A stretch of 50,223 nt of DNA from an uncultured Peptostreptococcaceae bacterium (GCA_949740445.1 CATJIF010000205.1:1-50223), one strand, 5' to 3'; positions 24,901 through 33,954 are shown, numbered from the stretch's first letter. Notes: generated by a model not told the origin, from the letters alone. Made by a program: numbers and translations.

Positions 24901-25789
24901 CGCCGGCGAAGCGATAGAAACCATCACTTTCCTGCAGAGGGCAGAGCGTCGGGCAGCCAGCGCGGATATGGTGCCTGCCATTAAAAACGGCAGGCCCAGA
25001 ATCGTTATCCCGGCCTTCCCCGGCACCAACTGCGAGCTGGACAGCAAGCGGGCCTTCGACCGGGCGGGCGGCCAGGCGGAGATCTTGATTCTGCGCAATC
25101 AGAACGCGCAGCAGCTGAACGAATCCATTCAGTTGCTGGCGCAAAAAATCAAAGAAAGCCAGATCGTTATGCTGCCCGGCGGCTTCTCCGGCGGCGACGA
25201 GCCCGACGGTTCCGCTAAATTCATCACGGCGGTCTTCCGCAACCCGGCGGTTTCGGAGGCAGTGGCCGATCTGCTGGAGCGCCGCGACGGCCTGATGCTC
25301 GGCATCTGCAATGGCTTTCAGGCGTTGATCAAGCTGGGACTTCTGCCCGCAGGCAGCATTTCCACCACGGACGACCGCAGCCCCACGCTGACCTACAATA
25401 AAATCGGGCGCCACCAGTCCTGCTTGGTGAGGACGAGAATCGCCTCGGTCAAGTCGCCCTGGCTTGCCGGTGTTGAGGCAGGGCAGGTGTTTACCGTAGC
25501 CGTATCCCATGGGGAGGGGCGCTTTATCGCCGATAAAGAAACGCTGGATGCCTTAATGAAAAACGGGCAGGTAGCGACCCAGTACGTGGACCTGAATGGA
25601 ACTCCCACCATGGATATCCGCTACAACCCCAATTTCTCCGCCATGGCGATTGAAGGCATCACCTCGCCGGACGGCAGAGTGTTCGGCAAGATGGGCCACT
25701 CGGAGCGCGTGGGAAAGAACCTCTACCGCAATGTAGAAGGCAATTACGATATGAAGGTATTCGAATCCGGCGTGGGCTATTTTAAGTAA
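21959..25789 (+). CDS. purL: Phosphoribosylformylglycinamidine synthase, single-chain type
   Basis: This is the large one-polypeptide enzyme (about 1276 residues) that uses glutamine and ATP to convert FGAR to FGAM, step four of purine synthesis. The start ATG at 21959 follows AAAGGAG by six bases; an upstream in-frame ATG has no site. Visible features are the linker motif DTYWSDHCRHTTF (about 220), NHPTEIEPFGGAATC in the first synthase half, GGKDSMSGTF in the second, and a C-terminal glutaminase domain with the nucleophile Cys1117 in GICNGFQ and a later SHGEGRF holding the His-Glu pair. Many Bacillota instead use the three-part PurSQL, so the single chain is a useful marker. It leads the purine operon, behind its own promoter. 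Confidence 0.95.
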   Translation: MVRRIFVEKKQGFDVEAQGLYQDMKQNLRLDALRGLRVLNRYDMEHIEDGVYAQAKYTVFAEAAIDHLYEENLPDDLTGSLLFAVEYLPGQYDQRADSAMQCIRMIHPDSQAQVRFARIIALQGDLTDEQVAQVKGYCINPVDSCLASMDKPESLHLQTTEPADIEAVAGFTSMSGAELQEYRKEMGFAMSEGDIRFVQQYFRDEEKRQPTVTELRVIDTYWSDHCRHTTFQTVLSDVEIEETAYGGLIKQAFDEYLAMRKEVYGQREKDVCLMDLACIGAKYLKKQGKLADLDESEEINACSIKTKAVIDGKEEDWLVMFKNETHNHPTEIEPFGGAATCLGGAIRDPLSGRVYVYQAMRVTGSADPRTAIGDTLHGKLPQRKITLGAAHGYSSYGNQIGLATGQVSEVYHENYVAKRMEVGAVIGAAPASHVRREAPQEGDVIILVGGRTGRDGCGGATGSSKEHTEESILTCGAEVQKGNPPVERNIQRLFRRKEVSTLIKRCNDFGAGGVSVAIGELADSLTVNLDLVPKKYAGLDGTELAISESQERMAVCVAAEDAEAFIKYAEEENLEATAVAEVKGDGRFRMFWRGQCILDLSRDFLNTNGVKQQAAVSVCGGIQAAELREAPYGDFESALADLNCCSQKGLTERFDSTIGAGTVLMPLGGKNQLSPACGMAAKLPLVEGSTDTATLMSYGYDPQLSEKSPYHGALYAVVDSVTKIAAMGGDISKIYLSFQEFFEKLGSDPKKWARPFMALLGGLKAQKELEIAAIGGKDSMSGTFMDISVPPTLISFAVAVGNAGWVLSPELKKTDSRLVLLSAPKDAWGVIDFAQYRANMARVHKLAKEGKILAANTVGKGGLFISAVKMAVGNGIGLHLSGADGANTGDGLNASGGCDAAATAQKQLLAADYGALLLEIDRSLSLKELFDGVTWQQVGETAADGTICAAGRTFSVEDIIRRWTEPLESVFPVETADNRSCAGEAIETITFLQRAERRAASADMVPAIKNGRPRIVIPAFPGTNCELDSKRAFDRAGGQAEILILRNQNAQQLNESIQLLAQKIKESQIVMLPGGFSGGDEPDGSAKFITAVFRNPAVSEAVADLLERRDGLMLGICNGFQALIKLGLLPAGSISTTDDRSPTLTYNKIGRHQSCLVRTRIASVKSPWLAGVEAGQVFTVAVSHGEGRFIADKETLDALMKNGQVATQYVDLNGTPTMDIRYNPNFSAMAIEGITSPDGRVFGKMGHSERVGKNLYRNVEGNYDMKVFESGVGYFK

Positions 25790-25827
25790 ACCACCGCAGG
25801 AGACTGCGGTTCACATAAGGCAGGAGC

Positions 25828-25853
25828 GCGGGCCAAGGCGTTGGCCTGCGCAG
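25828..25853. other. Hairpin between purL and purE
   Basis: GGCCAA-GGCG-TTGGCC, extended by flanking GCGC on both sides, can fold into a strong stem. A second small stem (CCGCA/TGCGG) lies just upstream near 25794-25810. There is no T-run, so RNA processing or stability control is likelier than termination. Confidence 0.4.
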
Positions 25854-25888
25854 CAGATATGCAGAGATAAAGAAGCGAGGTAATACGA

Positions 25889-26374
25889 ATGAAGGTTGCA
25901 ATTATCATGGGAAGCAAATCCGACTATCCGGTGGTGCAGAAGGCCGAAGCCGTGCTTGCAGACTTTGGCGTGGAGTGCGAAACCCGGGTGATGTCAGCTC
26001 ACAGAACACCTAAGGCGACAGAAGCCTTTGCTGCTTCGGCGGAAGCAAACGGCATCGAGGTTATCATTGCAGCGGCGGGGAAGGCGGCCCACCTGGCAGG
26101 AGTGCTTGCGGCGCAGACGCCCCTTCCGGTAATCGGAATTCCCATGAAGTCCAGCACGCTGGACGGTCTGGATTCGCTGCTGTCTACGGTGCAGATGCCC
26201 AAGGGCATTCCCGTAGCCACGGTGGCTGTGGACGGGGCGGAGAACGCGGCGCTTCTTGCCATACAGATATTGAGCGTAAAGTATGCAGAGCTTCGCCAGG
26301 CCATGAAGGAGTACAAGGCGAAGATGGAGCAGGAGATCATGGCCATCGACCGGGAATTTCAGAAGGAAAAATAA
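25889..26374 (+). CDS. purE: 5-(carboxyamino)imidazole ribonucleotide mutase / AIR carboxylase (PurE)
   Basis: The 161-residue product has the PurE fold signature: [10 protein letters not shown] at the start, SAHRTP with catalytic His38, an [17 protein letters not shown] phosphate-binding loop, and [23 protein letters not shown]. The loop differs from the textbook GAGGAAHLPGM form (Lys for Gly, Ala for Pro). No purK, which would make the N5-carboxy intermediate used by class I enzymes, is in this operon. It catalyses the carboxylation step that forms CAIR. A C-terminal charged helix extends the usual domain. It sits 99 bases after purL and 74 before purM. Confidence 0.9.
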   Translation: MKVAIIMGSKSDYPVVQKAEAVLADFGVECETRVMSAHRTPKATEAFAASAEANGIEVIIAAAGKAAHLAGVLAAQTPLPVIGIPMKSSTLDGLDSLLSTVQMPKGIPVATVAVDGAENAALLAIQILSVKYAELRQAMKEYKAKMEQEIMAIDREFQKEK

Positions 26375-26448
26375 CAGAAAAAAAGCAGGCGATACAGAAA
26401 TCAGAAAAGGTGCCGGAGCTGGTAAAAAAGTAGAGGAGAACGAAAAAA

Positions 26449-27489
26449 ATGGATAAGGAAAAACTTACATATAAAGACGCGGGCGTGGACACCAAAGAAG
26501 GGGAGCGCGCCGTCAGCCTGATGAAAGAGCACGTAAAAAAGACCTTCAATTCCAACGTGCTGACGGGGCTTGGCAGCTTTGGCTCGCTGTTCCGCCTGCC
26601 CTGCGAGGGCATGAAGGAGCCGGTGCTGGTAGCCGGAACCGACGGCGTGGGCACGAAGCTGAAGGTGGCGTTTTTAACCGACCGCCACGATACCGTGGGG
26701 CAGGACTGCGTGGCCATGTGCGTCAACGACGTGCTCTGCCAGGGCGCGATGCCGCTGTTCTTTCTGGACTACATTGCCACCGGCCACGTTCAGGCGGAAA
26801 AGGTGGCTGATATCGTAAAGGGCATCGCCGACGGCTGCGTTCTGGGCCAGTGCGCCTTAGTGGGCGGCGAAACGGCAGAAATGCCGGACTTCTACGGCGA
26901 CGGCGAGTACGATATGGCCGGATTTGCCGTAGGCCTGGTGGATAAGGAAAAGATCATCGACGGCAGCAAAATTTGCGAAGGAGACGTCATCATCGGCCTT
27001 CCCTCAAGCGGCATCCACAGCAACGGCTATTCACTGGTGCGCAAGGTGCTGTTTGAGCGCATGGGTCTTTGCGTAGGCGATTACATCGACGAGCTGGGCG
27101 AAACCCTGGGCGAAGCCCTGCTGCGGCCCACGAAGATCTACACAGCAGCGGTGAAGGCGGTGCTGTCGAAGATGGAGGTCAACGGCATCGTCCACATCAC
27201 CGGCGGCGGTTTTTACGAAAACATCCCCCGCATCATTCCAGAGGGGCTGGGCGTGGAAATCCAGGTGGGCACCTGGAGCGTTCCGCCGATTTTCCCCTAC
27301 ATCAAAAAAGCGGCGGGCATCGAAAAAGAAGATATGTTCGCTACCTTTAATATGGGCATCGGCATGATGATGGTTCTGCCAAAAGCGCAGGCGGAGGAAG
27401 CCATGGGCTATCTGAGAGAAGCGGGCGAAGCGCCGTCGGTCATCGGCAGAATCGTAGCGGGCGCAGGGGTCAGGCTATGCGAAAAGTAA
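26449..27489 (+). CDS. purM: Phosphoribosylformylglycinamidine cyclo-ligase
   Basis: The 346-residue product closes the imidazole ring of FGAM to give AIR using ATP. It shows the PurM motifs YKDAGVD at the start, VAGTDGVGTKLKVAF (about 61-75), the ATP-binding GQDCVAMCVNDVLCQGA, VGGETAEMPDFY (about 139-150), and GLPSSGIHSNGYSLVR in the C-terminal half. The length is normal. An AGAGGAGAACG site precedes the ATG. Its end overlaps purN by 13 bases, indicating coupled translation. Confidence 0.95.
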   Translation: MDKEKLTYKDAGVDTKEGERAVSLMKEHVKKTFNSNVLTGLGSFGSLFRLPCEGMKEPVLVAGTDGVGTKLKVAFLTDRHDTVGQDCVAMCVNDVLCQGAMPLFFLDYIATGHVQAEKVADIVKGIADGCVLGQCALVGGETAEMPDFYGDGEYDMAGFAVGLVDKEKIIDGSKICEGDVIIGLPSSGIHSNGYSLVRKVLFERMGLCVGDYIDELGETLGEALLRPTKIYTAAVKAVLSKMEVNGIVHITGGGFYENIPRIIPEGLGVEIQVGTWSVPPIFPYIKKAAGIEKEDMFATFNMGIGMMMVLPKAQAEEAMGYLREAGEAPSVIGRIVAGAGVRLCEK

Positions 27490-28091
27490 ATATATCCGTG
27501 CTGGTTTCCGGCGGAGGAACGAATTTTCAGGCGCTGATCGACGCCTGTGAGCGGGGCGATATCGACTGCGGACAGATCGTGCAGGTAATCGCAAGCAACG
27601 ATGCGGCCTACGCGCTTACCCGGGCGAAAAACCACGGCATCAGAAGCCGGGTGATCGGCAAAAAGACCTATCCCGATTCCAGAGAGCGAACCGAGGCCAT
27701 CATCGCGGCACTCAAGGAAGAAAATACCGGACTTGTGGTGCTTGCCGGCTACATGAGTGTGCTGGAAGCGCCTCTCATCGAGGCTTACCGCGGGCGCATC
27801 GTCAACATCCACCCTTCGCTGATTCCCAAATACTGCGGAAAGGGCTTTTACGGCGCGCGGGTGCACCAGGCGGTGCTTGCCGGCGGAGAAACCGAAAGCG
27901 GCGCTACGGTTCACTTTGTAGATGAGGGCGTGGATACCGGAGAAATTATATTGCAGAAGACGGTGCCGGTGCTGCCGGAAGATACGGCGGAAACCCTGGC
28001 GGCGCGGGTGCTGACAGTGGAGCACGAGATTCTGCCGCAGGCGGTGAAGCAGCTGTGCCGGAAGCTTTCCGCTTCCGACGGGCAGGAATAA
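27477..28091 (+). CDS. purN: Phosphoribosylglycinamide formyltransferase
   Basis: The 204-residue product carries the GART signature: SGGGTNFQALID near the N-terminus (phosphate loop), an active-site stretch NIHPSLIPKYCGKGFYG (Asn-x-His present), and HFVDEGVDTGEI with the catalytic Asp. It transfers a formyl group from 10-formyl-THF to GAR. Unlike the formyltransferase at 523, the Asn-His-Asp triad is complete. It starts inside the last codons of purM (13-base overlap), so purM and purN are probably made in equal amounts. Confidence 0.95.
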   Translation: MRKVNISVLVSGGGTNFQALIDACERGDIDCGQIVQVIASNDAAYALTRAKNHGIRSRVIGKKTYPDSRERTEAIIAALKEENTGLVVLAGYMSVLEAPLIEAYRGRIVNIHPSLIPKYCGKGFYGARVHQAVLAGGETESGATVHFVDEGVDTGEIILQKTVPVLPEDTAETLAARVLTVEHEILPQAVKQLCRKLSASDGQE

Positions 28092-28105
28092 GGACAGGAG
28101 GACCT

Positions 28106-29524
28106 ATGGGCGGAGTATTTGGCGTCGTTTCGAAAAACGACTGCGTTATGGATCTGTTTTTCGGAACGGATTATCATTCCCATCTGGGAACCAAGCGGGG
28201 AGGCATGTGCGTCTACGACCGGGCGAAGGGTTTTGACCGGGCCATTCACAACATCGAAAACGCGCCTTTCCGGACGAAATTTGAGCGCGAGGTCAACGCA
28301 ATGACCGGAATTATGGGCATCGGAAGCATCAGCGACGGGGAACCGCAGCCGCTGACGGTGTTCAGCCGGCAGGGACATTATTCCATCGGCACGGTGGGGC
28401 GCATCAACAACAAAGAGGAACTGGTGCAGGAGCTCATCGACAGCGGTGCGCGGCAGTTTATGGCCATGAGCGGAGGAGATATCAACAATACGGAGCTTGT
28501 AGCAGCGCTGATTTCCACGGGAAAGGATCTGGCGGCAGGCATCCGGCGGGCGCAAAAGCGCATCGACGGTTCGATGACGATTCTGCTTCTCACCGATGAG
28601 GGATTGTATGCGGCAAGGGATTTAAAGGGCCGCACGCCTCTGATCATCGGTCAGAAGGAAGAGGGCTACTGCGTGGCTTCGGAGTCGTTTTCCTTTGCCA
28701 ATCTGGGCTATGCGCCCTGCAAAGAGCTGGGGCCAGGCGAAATCGTGCTTATGACGCCCGAGGGGCTTACTACGGTGCAGAAGCCCGCAGACACCATGCG
28801 CATCTGTACATTTTTATGGACGTATTTCGGCTATCCTCCCACGGTGTACGAGGGAAAGACCGTGGAAGCCATGCGCTACAGAAACGGCGCCAGCATAGCG
28901 AAGAACGACACTGTAGATAAGGCGCAGGTGGATTACGTGGCCGGCGTTCCCGACAGCGGCATTGCCCACGCGCTGGGATATGCCCAGGCTTCGGGCATTC
29001 CTTACGCCCGGCCGCTGATTAAATACACGCCCACCTGGCCCAGAAGCTTTATGCCGCAGAACCAGAAGGCCAGGGAGCTGATTGCGAAGATGAAACTGAT
29101 TCCTGTGCCGGAGGTAATTGGCGGCAAGCGGTTTATCCTGGTGGACGATTCCATCGTCCGCGGCACCCAGCTGCGCGAGACCGTAACGTATCTGAAGGAA
29201 AACGGCGCCGATACTATCCACGTGCGGTCGGCCTGTCCGCCGATTATGTTTGGCTGCAAATACCTGAACTTCTCCCGCTCGGTCAGCGATATGGATTTAA
29301 TCAGCCGCCGGGTAATCGCAGAGCTTGAGGGCGGCCCGGTATCGGATGAGGCATTGCAGGAGTACGTGGATTCGTCCACGCCGCGCCACGCTGCCATGGT
29401 GGAGCGCATCCGGGAGATTATGCAGTTCGACAGCCTGAAATTCCAGGAGCTTGCCGAAGCGCTGAGCGCTGTGGACATCCCCCAGTGTCAGCTGTGTACC
29501 TATTGTTGGAACGGAAAGGAATAG
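28106..29524 (+). CDS. purF: Amidophosphoribosyltransferase-like protein lacking the Cys1 nucleophile
   Basis: The ATG at 28106 follows AGGAGG; the frame is open upstream but without a site. The 472-residue product has a PurF N-terminal Ntn-type domain and a phosphoribosyltransferase domain with [16 protein letters not shown] (PRPP loop, about 350). Cysteines suited to an iron-sulfur cluster are seen near 233, 380 and at the C-terminal CQLCTYC. PurF makes phosphoribosylamine from PRPP and glutamine, the first step of purine synthesis. Here the protein begins MGGVFGVVS, with Gly where mature PurF has the catalytic Cys1, and no alternative start restores it. The enzyme may therefore use free ammonia or a partner glutaminase. 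Ammonia is abundant in a glutamate fermenter. It lies 14 bases after purN and 11 before purH. Confidence 0.85.
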   Translation: MGGVFGVVSKNDCVMDLFFGTDYHSHLGTKRGGMCVYDRAKGFDRAIHNIENAPFRTKFEREVNAMTGIMGIGSISDGEPQPLTVFSRQGHYSIGTVGRINNKEELVQELIDSGARQFMAMSGGDINNTELVAALISTGKDLAAGIRRAQKRIDGSMTILLLTDEGLYAARDLKGRTPLIIGQKEEGYCVASESFSFANLGYAPCKELGPGEIVLMTPEGLTTVQKPADTMRICTFLWTYFGYPPTVYEGKTVEAMRYRNGASIAKNDTVDKAQVDYVAGVPDSGIAHALGYAQASGIPYARPLIKYTPTWPRSFMPQNQKARELIAKMKLIPVPEVIGGKRFILVDDSIVRGTQLRETVTYLKENGADTIHVRSACPPIMFGCKYLNFSRSVSDMDLISRRVIAELEGGPVSDEALQEYVDSSTPRHAAMVERIREIMQFDSLKFQELAEALSAVDIPQCQLCTYCWNGKE

Positions 29525-29535
29525 GAGGTTTACTT

Positions 29536-31071
29536 ATGAGAGCATTGATCAGCGTTTCGGACAAGACCGGCGTTGTAGAATTTGCAAAGAAGCTTTGTGA
29601 TTTAGGCGTGGAGATCATCTCCACGGGCGGCACAGCGGTAACGCTTGCGGATAACGGCGTACCCGTAACGGGGATTTCCGAAGTGACGGGATTTCCCGAA
29701 TGCCTGGACGGCCGCGTAAAGACGCTGCATCCGGCGGTGCACGGCGGCATTTTAGCCATGCGGGAAAAGCCGGAGCACATGAAGCAGATCGAAGAGCTGG
29801 GCATCAAGCCCATCGACATTGTAGCCATCAACCTGTATCCATTTAAAGCGACTATTTTAAAGGAAGGCGTTACGCTTGCGCAGGCCATCGAAAACATCGA
29901 CATCGGCGGTCCTACCATGCTGCGCTCCGCTGCAAAAAACCATAAGGATGTGGTAGTTGTCTGCGACCCGGCGGATTACGAAGCAGTGGCAAAGGAACTT
30001 GCGGAAACAAAGGCGGTTTCCTGCGAGACGAAATACCGCCTGGCGCTGAAGGTCTTCCAGCACACGGCAGCCTACGATGCCATGATTTCCGACTATCTGC
30101 GCCGCCAGATCGACGCGCCTCTGCCCGACCAGCTGACGCTGACCTTCGAGAAAAAGCAAGGGCTGCGCTACGGCGAAAACCCCCATCAGAGCGCTTCTTA
30201 CTATCAGGAAATCCAGCCCGCGGCAGGCGACCTGGTGATGGCGCAGCAGCTGCACGGCAAGGAGCTTTCTTTCAACAACATCAACGATACCAACGGTGCG
30301 CTGGAATGCCTGAAGGAATTCAGCCAGCCGGCAGTGGTGGCAGTCAAGCACGCCAACCCCTGCGGCGTTGCTGTGGGCGACACCATTTTCGAGGCCTATC
30401 AGAAGGCCTATGCGGCAGATCCGGTGTCGATTTTCGGCGGCATCGTTGCAGCTAACCGTGCGATTGACGAAGCGACGGCAGTGGAAATCAATAAAATCTT
30501 CATCGAAATCGTTATCGCCCCCGACTTTACAGAAGAAGCGCTGGCCATCTTAACGCAGAAGAAAAACATCCGCCTGCTGAAGCTTCCGGCCATTGCAGAG
30601 CCTGTGGCAGAGGGCACGATTACCATGAAAAAGGTGGGCGGTGGCCTGCTGATTCAGGATGTGGATACCAAGCTGTACGAGGCGGAGGGATTAAAGACAG
30701 TAACGAAGAAAGCTCCCACAGAAGAACAGCTTGCGGACATGGAGTTCGGCATGAAGGTGGTAAAGCACATCAAATCCAACGGTATCGTTATGGTAAAGGG
30801 TGGAAAGACCATCGCTGTGGGCCCGGGCCAGGTCAACCGCATCTGGGCGGTGGAAAACTGCATTAAGCAGGCCACAGACAGCATCGAGGGCGCGGTGCTG
30901 GCCTCCGATGCCTTCTTCCCCTTCGACGACTGCGTCAGCGCAGCGGCATCAGCGGGCGTTGCGGCTATCATCCAGCCGGGCGGTTCCATCCGCGATGAGG
31001 ATTCCATCAAAAAAGCGGACGAGCTTGGCATCGCCATGGTATTTTGCGGCATGCGGCACTTTAAGCACTAA
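29536..31071 (+). CDS. purH: AICAR transformylase / IMP cyclohydrolase, bifunctional
   Basis: The 511-residue product carries out the last two steps to IMP. Residues 1 to about 190 form the MGS-like cyclohydrolase domain ([35 protein letters not shown]). The rest is the transformylase domain, with [11 protein letters not shown] (about 213-223), the catalytic Lys-His of [10 protein letters not shown], and IVAANR. The ATG at 29536 follows AGGAGG; a longer frame reading back into purF is rejected. The spacing of 11 bases from purF keeps the operon contiguous. Confidence 0.95.
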   Translation: MRALISVSDKTGVVEFAKKLCDLGVEIISTGGTAVTLADNGVPVTGISEVTGFPECLDGRVKTLHPAVHGGILAMREKPEHMKQIEELGIKPIDIVAINLYPFKATILKEGVTLAQAIENIDIGGPTMLRSAAKNHKDVVVVCDPADYEAVAKELAETKAVSCETKYRLALKVFQHTAAYDAMISDYLRRQIDAPLPDQLTLTFEKKQGLRYGENPHQSASYYQEIQPAAGDLVMAQQLHGKELSFNNINDTNGALECLKEFSQPAVVAVKHANPCGVAVGDTIFEAYQKAYAADPVSIFGGIVAANRAIDEATAVEINKIFIEIVIAPDFTEEALAILTQKKNIRLLKLPAIAEPVAEGTITMKKVGGGLLIQDVDTKLYEAEGLKTVTKKAPTEEQLADMEFGMKVVKHIKSNGIVMVKGGKTIAVGPGQVNRIWAVENCIKQATDSIEGAVLASDAFFPFDDCVSAAASAGVAAIIQPGGSIRDEDSIKKADELGIAMVFCGMRHFKH

Positions 31072-31200
31072 ACGATAGGACAAAAGCAGCGCCTGCTGTT
31101 GCCTGGCGCAGTCGGGAGGGTCTGTTGGAATCAGCGGCATCCGGGCGGGCGCAGAAACACCGGCGTTGCTTTTACCCAAGTGCGGCAGAAAGGAATACAT

Positions 31201-32463
31201 ATGAACGTAATGATCGTAGGCGGCGGCGGCAGAGAGCACGCCATCGCCTGGAAACTGAGCCAGAGCCCCCGCCTCGGGCGGTTATACTGCGCTCCGGGCA
31301 ATGCAGGCATCGCTGCCGTGGCGGAGTGCCTTCCGGTGGGAGCGGAGGATATCGAGGGGCTCTGTGCGGCGGCAGAGGAAAAAGAAATCGACCTGGTAGT
31401 AGTGGGGCCCGAGGTTCCTCTGTCCATGGGGCTCGTAGACGCCCTCAACCAGCGGGGAATCCGCGCCTTTGGACCAAACTCCAAATGCGCGCAGCTGGAG
31501 GGCAGCAAAGCGTTTACCAAGGCGTTTTTAGCCCGCCATCAGATACCTACAGCGGGCTACCGGGAATTTACAGATCAGAAGGAACTTTTGGAAGCCACAG
31601 GGCTTTACGGTTATCCCATGGTGCTGAAAGCCGACGGCCTTGCTGCGGGCAAGGGCGTCGTTATCGCCGAAACAGAAGAAGAGGCGAAGAAGGCCATCGG
31701 CGAGATGATGGGCGACCGGGTATTTGGCAGCGCCGGAGATAAGATCGTGGTGGAGGAATACCTGCGGGGCGTGGAGGCGTCCATGCTCTGTTTTGTGGAC
31801 CACAACGCCATCGTGCCCATGGAATCGGCCCAGGACTACAAGCGGATCTTTGACGGCGACAAGGGACCCAATACCGGTGGCATGGGCACGTACTCGCCCA
31901 GCCTGCTGTTCGACGACGGGCTGATGGAGCGGATTCGCGGGGAGATTTTAGAGCCCACGCTTCGCGGCTTCCAGCAGGACGGGCTGGATTTTCAGGGCGT
32001 GCTGTTCATCGGGCTGATGCTGACAGAGGAAGGGCCGAAAGTCATCGAATTCAATAACCGCTTCGGCGACCCAGAAACCCAGTCGGTGCTGGCGCGTCTG
32101 GAAAGCGACCTGCTGGACATCTTCGAAGCCGTAACGGAAAACCGGCTGGCGCAGCAGGAGATCCGCTGGAGTGCTCAGCGGGCCGTTACCGTGGTGCTGG
32201 CCTCCGAAGGCTATCCGGGCAGCTACCCCAAGGGGCGCGAAATTACTGGGCTTTCCGATGTGGATAGCGACGTTTTGATCTTCCATGCGGGAACGAAAGC
32301 AGAAGGCGGGCGCGTCCTTACCTCCGGCGGGCGGGTGCTGTGCGTTACCGCATTGGGCGCCACCCACGAGGAAGCGCGGGAAAAGGCCTTCGCTAACGTA
32401 GAGCGCATTCACTTCGAGGGAATGCAGTACCGCAGGGACATCGGGCTGATTCACAGGACGTAG
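31201..32463 (+). CDS. purD: Phosphoribosylamine-glycine ligase
   Basis: The 420-residue ATP-grasp enzyme joins phosphoribosylamine and glycine to form GAR. It shows VGGGGREHAIAWKLS at the start, GPEVPL, the ATP-binding PMVLKADGLAAGKGV (about 139-153), VEEYLRGVEAS, and FNNRFGDPETQ with metal-binding Asn and Glu. The ATG at 31201 follows AAAGGAAT; the frame is open 100 bases upstream but without a usable site. The gap to purH is 129 bases, larger than elsewhere in the operon, with no clear terminator. It is the last purine gene, followed by a strong terminator. Confidence 0.95.
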   Translation: MNVMIVGGGGREHAIAWKLSQSPRLGRLYCAPGNAGIAAVAECLPVGAEDIEGLCAAAEEKEIDLVVVGPEVPLSMGLVDALNQRGIRAFGPNSKCAQLEGSKAFTKAFLARHQIPTAGYREFTDQKELLEATGLYGYPMVLKADGLAAGKGVVIAETEEEAKKAIGEMMGDRVFGSAGDKIVVEEYLRGVEASMLCFVDHNAIVPMESAQDYKRIFDGDKGPNTGGMGTYSPSLLFDDGLMERIRGEILEPTLRGFQQDGLDFQGVLFIGLMLTEEGPKVIEFNNRFGDPETQSVLARLESDLLDIFEAVTENRLAQQEIRWSAQRAVTVVLASEGYPGSYPKGREITGLSDVDSDVLIFHAGTKAEGGRVLTSGGRVLCVTALGATHEEAREKAFANVERIHFEGMQYRRDIGLIHRT

Positions 32464-32535
32464 CACGCGGGTTGGTTCGCAGGAGTATTGATGTTAAAAA
32501 TTTGGGCATTGTAGCGCTGCACAAATTTTCTCTGT

Positions 32536-32596
32536 AAAAAGCGCCGCAGCGGCAGAAATAACTGTAGTTCTGTTGCTGTGGCGCTTTTATTTTTTG
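32536..32596 (+). terminator. Rho-independent terminator of the purine operon
   Basis: AAAAAGCGCC-GCAGC-GGCAG pairs with CTGT-TGCTGT-GGCGCTTTT across a short loop, followed by ATTTTTT. It lies about 75 bases after purD. Confidence 0.85.
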
Positions 32597-32674
32597 AATT
32601 TTCATATAGCAGCGGGTAGGAAGATGTAAGTGCAAGCGATATTTTCAGTTTTTCACAGTTACAGGAAAAAATAT

Positions 32675-32703
32675 TTGTATCGCAGCGAAAAATGTGCTAA
32701 TAT
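32675..32703 (+). promoter_or_regulatory. Promoter of asd
   Basis: TTGTAT (32675-32680), 17 bases, then TAATAT (32698-32703). The start of RNA would be near 32710, leaving a leader of about 160 bases. Confidence 0.5.
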
Positions 32704-32727
32704 CAATTATTAAGCAAGAAACCTTCC

Positions 32728-32803
32728 CTGTGCCTGTCCGGAGAGGGCGAAGCCTGCGGGCAGGCGCCTTTGGCGAGCGAGAGAGCGTTCGTTAGAGGCA
32801 CAG
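32728..32803 (+). ncRNA. Structured leader of asd, unidentified
   Basis: CTGTGCCT (32728-32735) pairs with AGGCACAG (32796-32803) to close a 76-base domain. Inside are the hairpin GCCTGC-GG-GCAGGC and a CGAGCG/GCGTTCG stem, so a multi-arm junction can form. It does not match the lysine, SAM, glycine or T-box consensus as far as I can judge by eye. Confidence 0.45.
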
Positions 32804-32868
32804 CGCGCGGCAAAATCCGGAGGTGCAGGATTGGAAATATACGACATGCAGATTGGAGAGTGAAAGGT

Positions 32869-33954
32869 ATGAACGAAAAATTAAAGGTAGGAGTGCTGGG
32901 CGGAACGGGAATGGTCGGCCAGCGCTTTGTTTCGCTTTTGGAGGGGCATCCCTGGTTTGAAGTCACCGTAATCGCAGCCAGCGCAAGAAGCGCCGGAAAG
33001 ACCTACGAAGAAGCGGTAGGCGACCGTTGGAAGATGGATAGACCCATGCCAGAGGCGGCGAAGAAGATTAAAGTCATGGACCTGCACGATGTAGAGCAGG
33101 TTGCCGCTGGCGTGGACTTCGTGTTCAGCGCCGTGGATATGACAAAGGAAGAAATCAAGGCCATCGAAGAAGCGTATGCGAAGACAGAGACGCCGGTGGT
33201 TTCCAATAACAGCGCGCACCGGTGGACGCCGGATGTGCCCATGGTAATTCCGGAAATCAATCCGCAGCACTTTGCGGTAATCGAAGCGCAGAAGAAGCGG
33301 CTGGGAACCACCCGCGGTTTTATCGCCGTAAAGCCCAACTGCTCAATTCAGAGCTACGTTCCGGCGCTGACCGCCTGGAAGGAGTTTGAGCCCTGCGAAG
33401 TAGTTGTTACCACATATCAGGCGATTTCCGGCGCGGGAAAGACCTTTGCGGAGTGGCCTGAGATGGTGGAAAACATCATTCCCTACATCGGTGGCGAGGA
33501 GGAAAAATCCGAGCAGGAACCGCTGCGCCTGTGGGGTGCGGTAGAGGGCGACCACATCGAGCCGGCAAAAGAGCCGAAGATCACCTGCCAGTGCGTCCGC
33601 GTGCCCGTGCTCAACGGCCATACGGCGGCGGCGTTTGTCAAATTCCGCAAAAAGCCCACAAAGGAGCAGTTGATCGAAAAGCTGAGAAGCTTCGAGGGAA
33701 TGCCCCAGAAGGAAAATCTGCCCAGTGCGCCGAAGCCATTTATCCAGTACATGGAAGAGGATAACCGGCCGCAGGTAAAAGCCGATGTGGATTACGGAAA
33801 CGGCATGGGCGTATCCATCGGGCGGCTGCGGGAGGACAGCATCTACGATTTCAAATTCATCGGCCTGTCCCACAATACTGTGCGCGGCGCTGCCGGCGGT
33901 GCTATCCTCTGTGCCGAAGCGTTAAAAGCCCAGGGCTATATTCAGAAAAAGTAA
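32869..33954 (+). CDS. asd: Aspartate-semialdehyde dehydrogenase (archaeal/fungal-like type)
   Basis: The 361-residue product reduces aspartyl phosphate to aspartate semialdehyde, a branch point to lysine, threonine and methionine. It has GGTGMVGQRFV (NADP loop) at the start, the catalytic Cys158 in KPNCSIQSY, YQAISGAGKTF (about 183-193), and a C-terminal SIGRLRED. The spacing and the SGAGKTF segment match the archaeal/fungal group rather than the E. coli group. The start is the ATG at 32869 after GGAGAGTGAAAGG; an in-frame extension to 32770 runs through the structured leader and is rejected. It is a single-gene unit with its own promoter and terminator. Confidence 0.9.
   Translation: MNEKLKVGVLGGTGMVGQRFVSLLEGHPWFEVTVIAASARSAGKTYEEAVGDRWKMDRPMPEAAKKIKVMDLHDVEQVAAGVDFVFSAVDMTKEEIKAIEEAYAKTETPVVSNNSAHRWTPDVPMVIPEINPQHFAVIEAQKKRLGTTRGFIAVKPNCSIQSYVPALTAWKEFEPCEVVVTTYQAISGAGKTFAEWPEMVENIIPYIGGEEEKSEQEPLRLWGAVEGDHIEPAKEPKITCQCVRVPVLNGHTAAAFVKFRKKPTKEQLIEKLRSFEGMPQKENLPSAPKPFIQYMEEDNRPQVKADVDYGNGMGVSIGRLREDSIYDFKFIGLSHNTVRGAAGGAILCAEALKAQGYIQKK

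Noticed and set aside
22261-32408. Many long open frames on both strands within the purine operon
   Set aside because: They are shadows of GC-rich coding sequence in other frames, with Arg/Pro/Ala-rich products and no ribosome sites.
32770-32868. Longer asd reading frame starting at 32770
   Set aside because: It would translate the structured leader; the ATG at 32869 has the ribosome site and matches the family start.
32700-32868. Lysine riboswitch or T-box before asd
   Set aside because: I could not find the conserved internal sequences of either class; only an unidentified fold is supported.
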